From contig CAAGGJ010000053.1 of assembly GCA_900769345.1 (NCBI GenBank), positions 10,534-74,533 on the forward strand: 64,000 nt of DNA, read 5' to 3'. Below are positions 56,059-64,000 of the stretch, piece by piece; within the stretch, counting starts at the first letter, position 1, and each line of letters opens with the position of its first letter. The position numbers were made by a program, and so were the translations under genes. The notes below the pieces were generated by a model. It saw nothing but the letters and a program-made list of their open reading frames with translations. It did no database searches and was not told the origin of the DNA. Source of the DNA: Bacteroidales bacterium (GTDB lineage: Bacteria; Bacteroidota; Bacteroidia; Bacteroidales; Muribaculaceae).

Positions 56059-56723
56059 GTACGCTCGTCATGAGCATTGTCTAACGGGTGCAAGTCCCGA
56101 AGCCACCCTAATAGCGGGAAGGCTATAGCCCAAGGCAAGGGTGTCCATCGCGAGGTGGAATCTGAAGGAAGCCGGCGGCAAACATCTGACCCAACGGACA
56201 GAAACTTCATATAAGGCATGTAACCGTGGATGAGATTGCTACCTAAATCAAAGTCCCATAGCTATTCGGAGCGGTAGGTGTAAATGAAGTGGGTATAAGA
56301 TGGAAAGACAATGCCCTTATCCGAGGAGGTCTCACGGACGCATGAGTGAAGATGTATTATTCGATATACCATGACGGAGTAACGCTTGCCGTGAGAAGTC
56401 AGCAGACGCCATAGTACCTAAGGCACGTGTGCCTACGGGGAAGGGCAGAATCGGGCAGTGCAAAGTAAAAGACTGCTACCCTGAGACTCTTTTGTAGTCA
56501 GATGTCCGAAAGGAACTCTCTATTCAGACGATAGGACGGAATCCGACAATAGAATAGAAGTGGCGCCAGTCAAGGGGATGGCTGAAAACAACTTGCCACA
56601 CATCATGAGATGAGAAAGCCCGAAACCGCCGTATGCGGAACCGCACGTACGGTGGTGTGAGAGGTCGGTAAACGTGAAAGTAGGAGATAAGCACCTATGA
56701 TTAGCGTTTACCTCCTACTCGAT
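56059..56723 (+). mobile_element. Group II intron, IIC-like, without an intron-encoded protein
   Basis: About 665 nt of structured, GC-richer sequence with no meaningful reading frame. The 5' end GTACGCTCG resembles the GUGCG-type start of bacterial group II introns and is shared with a second copy at 63891. A CGGGTGCAAGTCCCG hairpin follows. Near the 3' end is a domain V with a CGC triad and a domain VI whose stem pairs GGTAAACG (56667-56674) with CGTTTACC (56705-56712). The 3' boundary is either after CCTAC (56718) or after CGAT (56723). The reverse transcriptase/maturase normally in domain IV is absent, so splicing or mobility would need a protein supplied in trans. The orientation is that of the upstream LuxR-type gene. 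Confidence 0.85.
56625..56656 (+). ncRNA. Group II intron domain V
   Basis: The 32-nt hairpin starts ACCGCCGTATGCG and ends CGCACGTACGGTGGT. It has the conserved lower stem, a two-nt CG bulge (56646-56647) and a catalytic triad CGC at 56627-56629, where IIA and IIB introns have AGC. The tetraloop is GAAC. Confidence 0.85.
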
Positions 56724-56741
56724 TAGGATAATTTAAATTAC

Positions 56742-58121
56742 TTATCTGCGCTTGAGGAATAGGTCGCGATGATTCGTCTTATTGCTGTAACGATATTCGC
56801 CGTTTGTGATTTCTTTTATCGAAATAGTGCGGAAGGTGTTGTCATATACATCGGCCGGTTGGCTGCCTACTTTCAGTAATTCTCCCTGATCTTCGTAGGC
56901 AAATGCTATGCGACCTTTTCGGTCGAGAATCATGGTGGAATATGCCGAGCGTTTGTCAGTAACTTGGTAGCGAGTCCAGCCTTCGGCAAAACATGCCGGG
57001 CGAGCGTAATCGGCGGCAGTAGCAAGAACTTTCCAGTAGATTGACACATTACAGCGACGCACATTGTTAGTTTCATTAGGGTCATCTTGTCCGAATGGGG
57101 TAGATTGTAGAGCGAGGTACACTAAATTGCCTTTGCGGTCGCGGGCGGGCACTATGAGTATTTCACCATTAGTGGCATTGTTTTTTGTGGCAGTGCCGCC
57201 ATCAAGTTTTGTAGATGCTATCACATTGCTCCATTTGCCCGAGCCGTCGGTAGTGTTAGCGTAATTGTAGATATTAAAATATCGGCCGCCAAACATTCTG
57301 CAAGATAGCAAAACGCTGCCGTCGGGGAGTTCTTCCACCTTAGCCTCGTTGCCGCTGGGTGCGGGTTGGACATTAGGTCCGCCGAGGGGGTGCCATTGTT
57401 TGCCAAAGTCGTCGGAGTAGAGCACAAGGCTGCCACGATTGGTGCAAATAGCCGAATAGATGCGATAATAATCGCCGTGCTTAATAAGCGAACTCTGGCA
57501 GATGCGTCCACTTGAAAAGAACAATCGATAGACCGAAGGTTCGGCTTTACCATCGGAGGGTGCTTTAGGAGGAAATAAATTATAAATTTCCGAAGTAACT
57601 TCCTCTCCAGTCCAGGTATTGCCGTTATCATCGCTATAATATCTACCCACCTTTTGGGCGCGACTAAGGTCGAGTGAGAGTTTTCCGGCATCGTTCATTA
57701 CTTTCACGCCGCTTCGGCCGTAGCTTACTTCGCCCGAAGCGCACATCAGCAACATTCTGCCTGACTCACGGTCGCACACCACAGCGGCATCTCCATGGCC
57801 GCGATCGAACCCGCTACTGCCAAAACCCTGGGCTACCATTTCCACCTCTCGTTTCCATGAGCGACCTAAGTCGTTGCTTCGGCGTGCCACTATGCTAATG
57901 TTTCCTTCTGAGCCAATGTCGCCCCAAGCTGTAGCATCGGTAACGCCTGAGCGATCGTCGGTGAAATAGAGTAGAGTATTGCCGTTGGCTACTATTGCAG
58001 GTATTCTGAAAAAGATGTGACTCGTAGTGTCGCTGTCGAAGAGCACAGTTTGAGCATTTGCTCGGCTGCTTGTAAGTGATGCAGCTGCAACTAATGAGAG
58101 TAATAGGGGTTTTAGTTTCAT
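56742..58121 (-). CDS. Exported exo-alpha-sialidase, GH33 type
   Basis: Removes terminal sialic acids from host glycans. Signal peptide MKLKPLLLSLVAAASLTSSRANA, then the sialidase beta-propeller: FRIP arginine motif (FFRIPAIV at about 37-44) and at least three Asp boxes (SNDLGRSW, SDDNGNTW, SDDFGKQW). Acid/nucleophile regions include GNEAKVEELPDGSVLLSCR with the catalytic Glu and KRSAYSTMI with the Tyr. 459 aa. No sialate catabolism genes lie nearby. Its stop codon is about 19 bp from the 3' end of the intron. Confidence 0.9.
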   Translation of the reverse strand: MKLKPLLLSLVAAASLTSSRANAQTVLFDSDTTSHIFFRIPAIVANGNTLLYFTDDRSGVTDATAWGDIGSEGNISIVARRSNDLGRSWKREVEMVAQGFGSSGFDRGHGDAAVVCDRESGRMLLMCASGEVSYGRSGVKVMNDAGKLSLDLSRAQKVGRYYSDDNGNTWTGEEVTSEIYNLFPPKAPSDGKAEPSVYRLFFSSGRICQSSLIKHGDYYRIYSAICTNRGSLVLYSDDFGKQWHPLGGPNVQPAPSGNEAKVEELPDGSVLLSCRMFGGRYFNIYNYANTTDGSGKWSNVIASTKLDGGTATKNNATNGEILIVPARDRKGNLVYLALQSTPFGQDDPNETNNVRRCNVSIYWKVLATAADYARPACFAEGWTRYQVTDKRSAYSTMILDRKGRIAFAYEDQGELLKVGSQPADVYDNTFRTISIKEITNGEYRYSNKTNHRDLFLKRR

Positions 58122-58361
58122 AGTCTTTAGAACTGAAATTGGTGGTTATATCTTTGTTGTTTGTGTTTAGCTTGGCATATAGCTTCCGCTCATTCGCAAA
58201 GATAGAAAATTATTACAAAAATATCAAGCGAAGTGCTACCGCTAAAACACAATATTTTTTTTAATAGCCATTTGTAGTAGTTAAGTAGGCTTAGGGAGAC
58301 ATTTGGCAAGGTTGTTAATAATTGCCGCTAAAATTATTTTCAAAATCTCGAATATTTTGAG

Positions 58362-58369
58362 TAAATTTG
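58362..58369 (+). promoter_or_regulatory. -7 element of the nrdJ promoter
   Basis: TAAATTTG (TAnnTTTG), 28 bp before the ATG. The 276-bp spacer upstream shows no cobalamin riboswitch. Confidence 0.55.
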
Positions 58370-58397
58370 TCGCTATTGTAAAACATAAAAACTAGCA

Positions 58398-60935
58398 ATG
58401 GCAACATATACATTTGATGAAGCATATGAAGCTTCAGTAAATTATTTTAACGGCGACGAACTTGCTGCTAAAGTATGGGTGAGCAAGTATGCATTGAAAG
58501 ATTCGTTTGGTAACATTTACGAAAAGACACCCGACGATATGCATCGCCGATTAGCAAGAGAGATATCGAGAATTGAGTCGAACTATCAGAACCCGATGTC
58601 GGAGGACGAAGTGTACGAACTCATCAAAGATTTTAGGTTTATTGTCCCACAAGGAAGCCCTATGTCGGGCATTGGCAATGAATATCAGGTGGGATCGTTG
58701 TCTAATTGTTTTGTGGTTGGTCTTGACGGCGAACCCGACAGTTACGGCGGTATCTTGAAAATGGATGAAGAACAAGTGCAACTGATGAAACGTCGCGGTG
58801 GTGTAGGTCACGATCTTTCACACTTGCGTCCAAAGGGATTCCCCGTTAAGAATTCAGCTTTGACATCTACAGGCATTGTGCCATTTATGGAAAGATATTC
58901 CAATAGCACACGCGAAGTGGCTCAAGACGGTCGCCGCGGAGCGCTGATGCTCACTGTGAGCATCAATCACCCCGAAGCCGAAGCATTTATAGATGCCAAG
59001 ATGACAGAGGGTAAAATCACAGGTGCCAATGTGTCGGTAAGAATCGACGACGACTTTATGCGCGCTGCCGTATCGGGAGGCGAATATACTCAAAAATTCC
59101 CCATCTATTCCGAAAATCCAACATACGAGAAATCTATCGATGCCAAGGCATTATGGAATAAGATTATACACAATGCGTGGAAGAGCGCCGAGCCAGGCGT
59201 ATTGTTTTGGGATACTATTACCCGCGAATCGGTGCCCGACTGCTATGCCGACTTGGGCTTCAAAACCATATCAACTAATCCCTGTGGCGAAATTCCTCTT
59301 TGCCCTTATGATAGCTGCCGCTTGCTCGCAGTAAACCTATATTCATATGTGGTGAACCCGTTCACTCCGGAGGCTCGATTTGATTTCGATCGTTTTAGAA
59401 AACATATTGCAGCAGCTCAGCGCATAATGGACGATATTATCGACCTCGAAATGGAGAGAATCGATAAGATTGTAGACAAAATCGTGAGCGATCCTGAGAC
59501 TCTTGAGGTAAAATCTACCGAATTGCATCTTTGGGACAAAATAAAAGCCAAAACAGCCAAGGGGCGTCGCACAGGAGTGGGAACTACAGCCGAAGGCGAT
59601 ATGCTCGCAGCATTAGGATTGCGCTACGGCACCGAAGAAGCCACCAATTTCTCCGAAAAGGTGCATCGCGAATTGGCTTTGGCTGCTTATCGTTCGTCAA
59701 TTAATATGGCAAAAGAACGCGGGGCGTTCGAAATCTACAACTTCGACCGCGAAGCAGCTAATCCATTCGTTAACCGCCTGTATGATGCCGACCCGGAACT
59801 TCGTGAACTTGCCAAGCAATATGGTCGTCGCAATATAGCTTGTCTCACCATTGCCCCAACCGGCACCACCAGTTTGATGACACAAACCACATCGGGAATC
59901 GAACCGGTGTTTATGCCCGTGTATAAGCGTCGCCGTAAGGTGAACCCCAACGACCGCGATGTGCGCGTAGATTATACCGACGAGAGTGGAGATGCTTTTG
60001 AAGAATATGTGGTTTATCACCATAAATTCTTGAAATGGATGGAAGTGAACGGCATCGAAATCAAGAACAACTACACTCAAGAAGAACTCGATGACATAGT
60101 GAAGAAATCACCTTATTATAAAGCTACATCTACCGATGTGGATTGGGTGGAAAAGGTGAAAATGCAAGGCCGTGTGCAAAAGTGGGTTGACCACTCGATA
60201 AGTGTTACCATCAATTTGCCAAGCGATGTGTCGGAAAGCCTTGTGAACGAACTATATGTAGAAGCCTGGAAAAATGGTTGCAAGGGGTGCACCGTTTATC
60301 GCGACGGGTCGCGCTCGGGTGTGCTTATTTCTACCAAAAAGGAAGAGAAAAAGCCTGCCGCAGCTCACTATATGGCCGATGAAGAACGCTTCTTGAAGCG
60401 CCCGATTGAACTTGATGCCGATGTGGTGCGTTTCCAAAATAATAAAGAAAAGTGGATTGCATTTATAGGTCTCATTAATAATCGTCCCTATGAAATATTC
60501 ACCGGCCTCGCCGATGATGAAGAAGGCATATTCTGCCCGAAATCGGTAACTAAAGGTAAAATCATCAAGGCAATAGACGAAAACGGGAACAAGCGTTACG
60601 ACTTCCAGTTTATCAATAAACGTGGTTACAAGACTACTATCGAAGGCCTTAGCGATAAGTTCAATCCCGAATTCTGGAACTATGCCAAACTCATTTCGGG
60701 CGTATTACGCTATGGTATGCCTATCGACCAGGTTCTTAAACTCGTGGGGGGCCTCGAACTCGATAGCCAGTCGATTAATACTTGGAAAATGGGTGTAGAA
60801 CGAGCATTGAAGAAATATCTGCCTAACGGAACGCAGGCAAGCGGTCAGAAGTGCCCTCACTGCGGAGCAGAAACTTTGATTTATCAAGAAGGTTGCTTGA
60901 TTTGCACCACTTGTGGCACATCGAAGTGCGGATAA
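58398..60935 (+). CDS. nrdJ: Class II (adenosylcobalamin-dependent) ribonucleoside-diphosphate reductase
   Basis: Makes deoxyribonucleotides with vitamin B12 and so works with or without oxygen. Active-site residues: Cys104 (SLSNCFVVG), Asn294-Cys296-Glu298 (NPCGE), the radical-site partner loop APTGTTSLM, and the C-terminal redox pair in CTTCGTSKCG. The C-terminus has a zinc-ribbon-like CPHCGAETLIYQEGCLICTTCG. 845 aa, single polypeptide, no NrdB-like partner needed. The ATG at 58398 follows a -7 element. The GH77 gene lies 43 bp downstream on the same strand. Confidence 0.94.
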   Translation: MATYTFDEAYEASVNYFNGDELAAKVWVSKYALKDSFGNIYEKTPDDMHRRLAREISRIESNYQNPMSEDEVYELIKDFRFIVPQGSPMSGIGNEYQVGSLSNCFVVGLDGEPDSYGGILKMDEEQVQLMKRRGGVGHDLSHLRPKGFPVKNSALTSTGIVPFMERYSNSTREVAQDGRRGALMLTVSINHPEAEAFIDAKMTEGKITGANVSVRIDDDFMRAAVSGGEYTQKFPIYSENPTYEKSIDAKALWNKIIHNAWKSAEPGVLFWDTITRESVPDCYADLGFKTISTNPCGEIPLCPYDSCRLLAVNLYSYVVNPFTPEARFDFDRFRKHIAAAQRIMDDIIDLEMERIDKIVDKIVSDPETLEVKSTELHLWDKIKAKTAKGRRTGVGTTAEGDMLAALGLRYGTEEATNFSEKVHRELALAAYRSSINMAKERGAFEIYNFDREAANPFVNRLYDADPELRELAKQYGRRNIACLTIAPTGTTSLMTQTTSGIEPVFMPVYKRRRKVNPNDRDVRVDYTDESGDAFEEYVVYHHKFLKWMEVNGIEIKNNYTQEELDDIVKKSPYYKATSTDVDWVEKVKMQGRVQKWVDHSISVTINLPSDVSESLVNELYVEAWKNGCKGCTVYRDGSRSGVLISTKKEEKKPAAAHYMADEERFLKRPIELDADVVRFQNNKEKWIAFIGLINNRPYEIFTGLADDEEGIFCPKSVTKGKIIKAIDENGNKRYDFQFINKRGYKTTIEGLSDKFNPEFWNYAKLISGVLRYGMPIDQVLKLVGGLELDSQSINTWKMGVERALKKYLPNGTQASGQKCPHCGAETLIYQEGCLICTTCGTSKCG

Positions 60936-60978
60936 AGCACCGATTACTAATTTTGAAATAATTAAATCGTCATAACAA

Positions 60979-63648
60979 ATGAAAATCACAGTAAAAATTA
61001 ATTACCGCACCCAATGGGGCGAGTCGGTTTGTTTGGTGGGAAATCGTCCCGAACTTGGCGAAGGCGATGAATCCCAAGCATTGAAGATGCAATACGAGTC
61101 GGGCGATGTGTGGGCTGCAACATTCCACATTGATACTATTGCTGACTTCGAATATCACTTTTTGATTAAGACCGACGATGCAAAGGTGCAAAGAAGAGAA
61201 TGGGGCAAACCTCACACTCTAAACTTTGAGACCGATGCCGATAAAATATTAGTTTTCGATGGCTGGAAGGACCTTCCCGACGAAGCTCCTTTCTATTCCA
61301 CTGCTTTCACTAAAGGTATTTTTAACCATAATGCCGACACGAAAAAGGTAGTGGTAGGTAAAAATGATGTGGTGCTCAGCGTGTTTGCTCCGATGATTAG
61401 CCCGGAATTGGAGGTAGCATTGACCGGTGAAACCAAAGAACTGGGCGCTTGGGACACACTAAAGGCTAAAGTGCTAAATTTTGACGAATTTCCCAAGTGG
61501 ACCATTGCTGTGCCTAAAGGCGAGGGCGACTTTGAGTATAAATTTGTAGTGCTAAATCGAAACACTCATGCCGTGGAAGCTTGGGAAACCGGTCGCAATC
61601 GACTTACCGACTACGAAGCTTCAGAAGATGGAGTAGTGGTATACAACAGTCTCTACTTGCGCAATCCGTTGCGCCCATGGAAGGGTGCCGGAACGGCTAT
61701 TCCGGTATTCTCGCTTCGCAGTGAAGAAGATTATGGCGTAGGTGATTTTTACGATTTGTTCAAACTTATCGATTGGGCTGAAGCTACCAATCAGCGCATC
61801 ATACAGATTCTGCCAATCAACGACACCACAATGCAACGCACTTGGCAAGATTCTTATCCCTACAATGCTAACTCGGCTTTTGCATTGCACCCTATGTATT
61901 TGCGCCCCGATGCAATAGCTACGCTCGACGACGAATCGCAGTTGGCTTGGTTTAAGGAAAAGGCTAAGATGCTTAATGCAAAGGCTGAAGTAGATTACAG
62001 TGAAGCTAATAAATTGAAAGAAGACTATGCAAAGGCCATATTTGCACAAGTAGGAAAGAAAACTGTGGCTTCGGTGACATTCCGAACCTTTGTGAAAAAC
62101 AATGCCGATTGGTTGAAACCATATGCTGCATATTGTGTGCTTCGCGATATGCACAAGACCGCCGATTATCGAGCTTGGGGTGAATATGCAGTATATGATG
62201 AGAACAAAATTGAGGCATTCATCAAAGAAAATCAAGAAACAGCCAACTTTGTATACTTCGTGCAGTATCACCTCGACAAACAATTACGTGAGGTGCGCAA
62301 CTATGCACATAAGCATAACGTGGTGCTCAAGGGTGATATTCCTATCGGCATAAGTCGTGATAGTGTAGACGCTTGGGTAGATCCACGATTGTACAATATG
62401 GACTGCCAAGCTGGTGCGCCACCCGATGATTTCTCGGTTCTCGGACAGAACTGGGGATTCCCCACCTATAACTGGGAAGTAATGCAGCAAGATGGCTACC
62501 TCTGGTGGAAACGCCGTTTTGCCAAGATGGCCGACTACTTCGATGCCTATCGCATCGACCATATTCTGGGATTCTTCAGAATATGGCAGATTCCTACCGA
62601 TTCGGTACACGGCTTGCTCGGAACATTCTATCCCGCTTTGCCGCTAACTGCCGATGAGATGCGCTATAACTATGGTTTCTATATGAACCGTGAGCGCTTC
62701 ACTCAGCCATATCTGCACGAATACTTCTTGGGTGAATATTTTGGCGAATACACCGAGGAAGCCAAGCAACGATTCCTAAATCCGATGGGAGAGGGACGCT
62801 ATGAGGTGCAAGACTATGTCAACACTCAAAGAAAAGTGCTCGACTATTTCAGCCAGTTTGCCGACGACGATAAGAATAGAAAACTTAAAGAGGGCTTGAT
62901 GTCGGCGCTCGATGATGTGCTGTTTATCGTAGATCGTTACGATAGCAATAAGTATCATCCACGCATCAGTGCTTACCAAACCCATGCCTATGCATGGCTC
63001 AATGACTATGAAAAGGGCTGTTTCAACCGTCTGTACGAAGATTTCTTCTATCATCGTCACAATTTCTTCTGGCAAGATAACGCAATGATGAAATTGCCGG
63101 CTATTACACAATATACCGATATGCTTGTGTGTGGCGAAGACTTGGGTATGATACCTGCATGCGTGGCAAATGTGATGAATTGGCAGAAGTATTTATCACT
63201 CGAGATTCCTCGTATGCCTAAGGAAACCGGTATGGAATTTGGTAAGACAGCCAATTATCCATATTTGAGTGTAAGCACCACTTCAACCCATGATATGTCG
63301 GGCGTGAGAGGTTGGTGGGAAGAGAATCCCGCCGCTACCCAGCGTTACTACAACAACGAATTGCATCTCGACGGTACTGCGCCACAAGTGGCAAGTCCAG
63401 AAATATGCCGTCTTATGCTTGATGACTGCTTGAAGTCGCCATCTATATTATGTATCTTGCCGTTGCAAGACTGGATGTCGATGGACGGAAATATACGCCG
63501 GGCTAATCCACAAGAAGAGCAGATAAACATTCCTGCCAACTCGCGTCACTATTGGCGATATAGGATGCATATCACTCTCGAAGATTTGTTGGCTAATAAG
63601 TCATTTACCAATCTCGTTAAAGAATGTATCAAGTCAAGCGGCAGATGA
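60979..63648 (+). CDS. 4-alpha-glucanotransferase, DPE2-like (GH77 with two CBM20 domains)
   Basis: Transfers alpha-1,4-glucans between malto-oligosaccharides and glycogen or starch. Two N-terminal CBM20 starch-binding domains (about 1-105 and 125-225; the second shows VALTGETKELGAWD) precede the GH77 domain. Its catalytic residues are nucleophile Asp527 (AYRIDHILGFF), acid/base Glu720 (CGEDLGMIP) and transition-state Asp772 (TSTHDMSG). As in plant DPE2, an insert of about 130 residues splits the catalytic domain. 889 aa. No signal peptide, so it acts in the cytoplasm on internalised or stored glucans. Likely gene name malQ, used here with caution. Confidence 0.9.
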   Translation: MKITVKINYRTQWGESVCLVGNRPELGEGDESQALKMQYESGDVWAATFHIDTIADFEYHFLIKTDDAKVQRREWGKPHTLNFETDADKILVFDGWKDLPDEAPFYSTAFTKGIFNHNADTKKVVVGKNDVVLSVFAPMISPELEVALTGETKELGAWDTLKAKVLNFDEFPKWTIAVPKGEGDFEYKFVVLNRNTHAVEAWETGRNRLTDYEASEDGVVVYNSLYLRNPLRPWKGAGTAIPVFSLRSEEDYGVGDFYDLFKLIDWAEATNQRIIQILPINDTTMQRTWQDSYPYNANSAFALHPMYLRPDAIATLDDESQLAWFKEKAKMLNAKAEVDYSEANKLKEDYAKAIFAQVGKKTVASVTFRTFVKNNADWLKPYAAYCVLRDMHKTADYRAWGEYAVYDENKIEAFIKENQETANFVYFVQYHLDKQLREVRNYAHKHNVVLKGDIPIGISRDSVDAWVDPRLYNMDCQAGAPPDDFSVLGQNWGFPTYNWEVMQQDGYLWWKRRFAKMADYFDAYRIDHILGFFRIWQIPTDSVHGLLGTFYPALPLTADEMRYNYGFYMNRERFTQPYLHEYFLGEYFGEYTEEAKQRFLNPMGEGRYEVQDYVNTQRKVLDYFSQFADDDKNRKLKEGLMSALDDVLFIVDRYDSNKYHPRISAYQTHAYAWLNDYEKGCFNRLYEDFFYHRHNFFWQDNAMMKLPAITQYTDMLVCGEDLGMIPACVANVMNWQKYLSLEIPRMPKETGMEFGKTANYPYLSVSTTSTHDMSGVRGWWEENPAATQRYYNNELHLDGTAPQVASPEICRLMLDDCLKSPSILCILPLQDWMSMDGNIRRANPQEEQINIPANSRHYWRYRMHITLEDLLANKSFTNLVKECIKSSGR

Positions 63649-63731
63649 TCAAATCGAGCTTTATCACATGCCTATAACACTTTTTATGGCGAAAAATTGC
63701 AATAAAATTTTTTTAAACCACTAAAAAGCAT

Positions 63732-63739
63732 TAATTTTG
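63732..63739 (+). promoter_or_regulatory. -7 element of the tRNA-Arg promoter
   Basis: TAATTTTG, 34 bp upstream of the tRNA; an AT-rich stretch replaces a clear -33 element. Confidence 0.55.
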
Positions 63740-63773
63740 CAGAACCTAAGCAAAATAGGGAAAAGCAAAAGAT

Positions 63774-63847
63774 GGTTCCGTAGCTCAGCTGGATAGAGCA
63801 ACAGCCTTCTAAGCTGTGGGCCGAGCGTTCGAATCGCTCCGGAATCA
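63774..63847 (+). tRNA. tRNA-Arg (anticodon UCU)
   Basis: Acceptor GGTTCCG (63774-63780) pairs with CGGAATC (63840-63846), discriminator A at 63847. D arm GCTC/GAGC, anticodon stem ACAGC/GCTGT with loop CTTCTAA (anticodon TCT at 63808-63810), T arm GAGCG-TTCGAAT-CGCTC. The CCA end is not encoded. Confidence 0.95.
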
Positions 63848-63853
63848 CCGCAA

Positions 63854-63890
63854 GAGGTCGCAGACAGAGATGTTTGCGACCTCGTTGTAT
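63854..63890 (+). terminator. Stem-loop after the tRNA-Arg gene
   Basis: GAGGTCGCA (63854-63862) pairs with TGCGACCTC (63875-63883), 12-nt loop, then GTTGTAT. The expected T tract is short, perhaps because the intron copy has inserted here. Confidence 0.65.
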
Positions 63891-64000
63891 GTACGCTCGG
63901 CATGAGTATTGTCTAATGGGTGCAAGTCCCGAAGCCACCCTAATAGCGGGAAGGCTATAGCCAAAGGCAAGGGTTTCCACTGCGAGGTGGAATCTGAAGG
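63891..64000 (+). mobile_element. Second copy of the group II intron, 5' part only
   Basis: The last 110 nt match the start of the intron at 56059 with seven single-base differences (about 94% identity). The copy starts at the same GTACGCTCG and runs off the window. Whether it carries a maturase gene cannot be seen here. Confidence 0.85.

Noticed and set aside
56034..56219. A 61-codon reverse frame within the intron
   Set aside because: It crosses the LuxR terminator and the 5' part of the intron; a structured RNA explains the sequence better than a protein.
58122..58397. Cobalamin riboswitch before nrdJ
   Set aside because: The string GGGAGACATTTGGCAAG is weakly reminiscent of a B12 box, but no surrounding stem structure was found.
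1..64000. CRISPR arrays, transposases, integrases, phage or conjugation genes
   Set aside because: No direct-repeat array and no matching protein was found. The only mobile elements seen are the two group II introns.

Overview
The window looks like a chromosomal stretch of a host-associated Bacteroidales bacterium. Base composition is AT-rich. Promoters are of the Bacteroidetes type (TTTG, about 20 nt, TAnnTTTG) and can be read directly upstream of many genes, for example tig, clpP, the DUF4293 gene and the 30.9 kb methyltransferase. Shine-Dalgarno sequences are mostly absent. Several families are largely Bacteroidetes-specific (DUF4293, DUF4251, the THUMP-like/PG1098-type methyltransferase, OstA-like protein). 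The nearest genus cannot be fixed from this sequence alone.

Layout, left to right. 0-4.4 kb: the end of an M13 peptidase gene, then tig, clpP and clpX (trigger factor and the ClpXP protease). 4.4-8.3 kb: recQ and guaB, the latter with an untranslated leader that may be structured. 8.5-15.7 kb: an envelope/repair block with two SurA/PpiC-type prolyl isomerases, an OstA/LptA-like protein and mutL. 15.7-20.5 kb: a serine hydrolase, a GH43-type glycosidase, a TPR/PD40 protein and flotillin-like floA. 20.6-25.4 kb: an MscS channel, PHP histidinol phosphatase, metA (acetyl-type by its Glu111) and a U32 RlhA-like enzyme. 25.4-30.9 kb: a reverse-strand nitrilase/acyltransferase/hypothetical operon, a LolC/E-type permease, a Yip1-like gene overlapping smpB, and a THUMP-like methyltransferase. 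31.2-36.9 kb: ligA, a DUF4251 lipoprotein, a guanylate-kinase-like gene divergent from a CPBP protease, lptB and udk. 37.1-42.5 kb: mlaE-mlaF, dxr, rseP and rlmI. 42.6-54.7 kb: DPP III, an AlkD-like protein, nhaD, DUF4293, a large TPR protein, Dcp, dCMP deaminase, a C-terminal processing protease and 5-formyl-THF cyclo-ligase. 54.7-56.0 kb: an ScdA/hemerythrin-like protein translationally coupled to a LuxR-type regulator.

The most unusual element follows. At about 56059-56723 there is a group II intron with no reading frame in it. It has a recognisable domain V carrying a CGC catalytic triad and a domain VI, and it starts 6 nt after the terminator hairpin of the LuxR gene. A second copy, about 94% identical over its first 110 nt, begins at 63891, 7 nt after a hairpin that follows a tRNA-Arg(UCU) gene, and runs off the window. 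The CGC triad and the insertion behind terminators both point to group IIC. Between the two copies lie a GH33 sialidase (reverse strand), a B12-dependent class II ribonucleotide reductase and a DPE2-like 4-alpha-glucanotransferase with two starch-binding domains.

Taken together the genes are mostly housekeeping: protein quality control, outer-membrane biogenesis, DNA repair, purine, folate and isoprenoid metabolism. On top of these is a set of exported peptidases (M13, M49, M3, S41) and glycan-active enzymes (GH33, GH43, GH77) that fits a gut or mucosal lifestyle. No CRISPR array, integrase, transposase or phage gene was seen.
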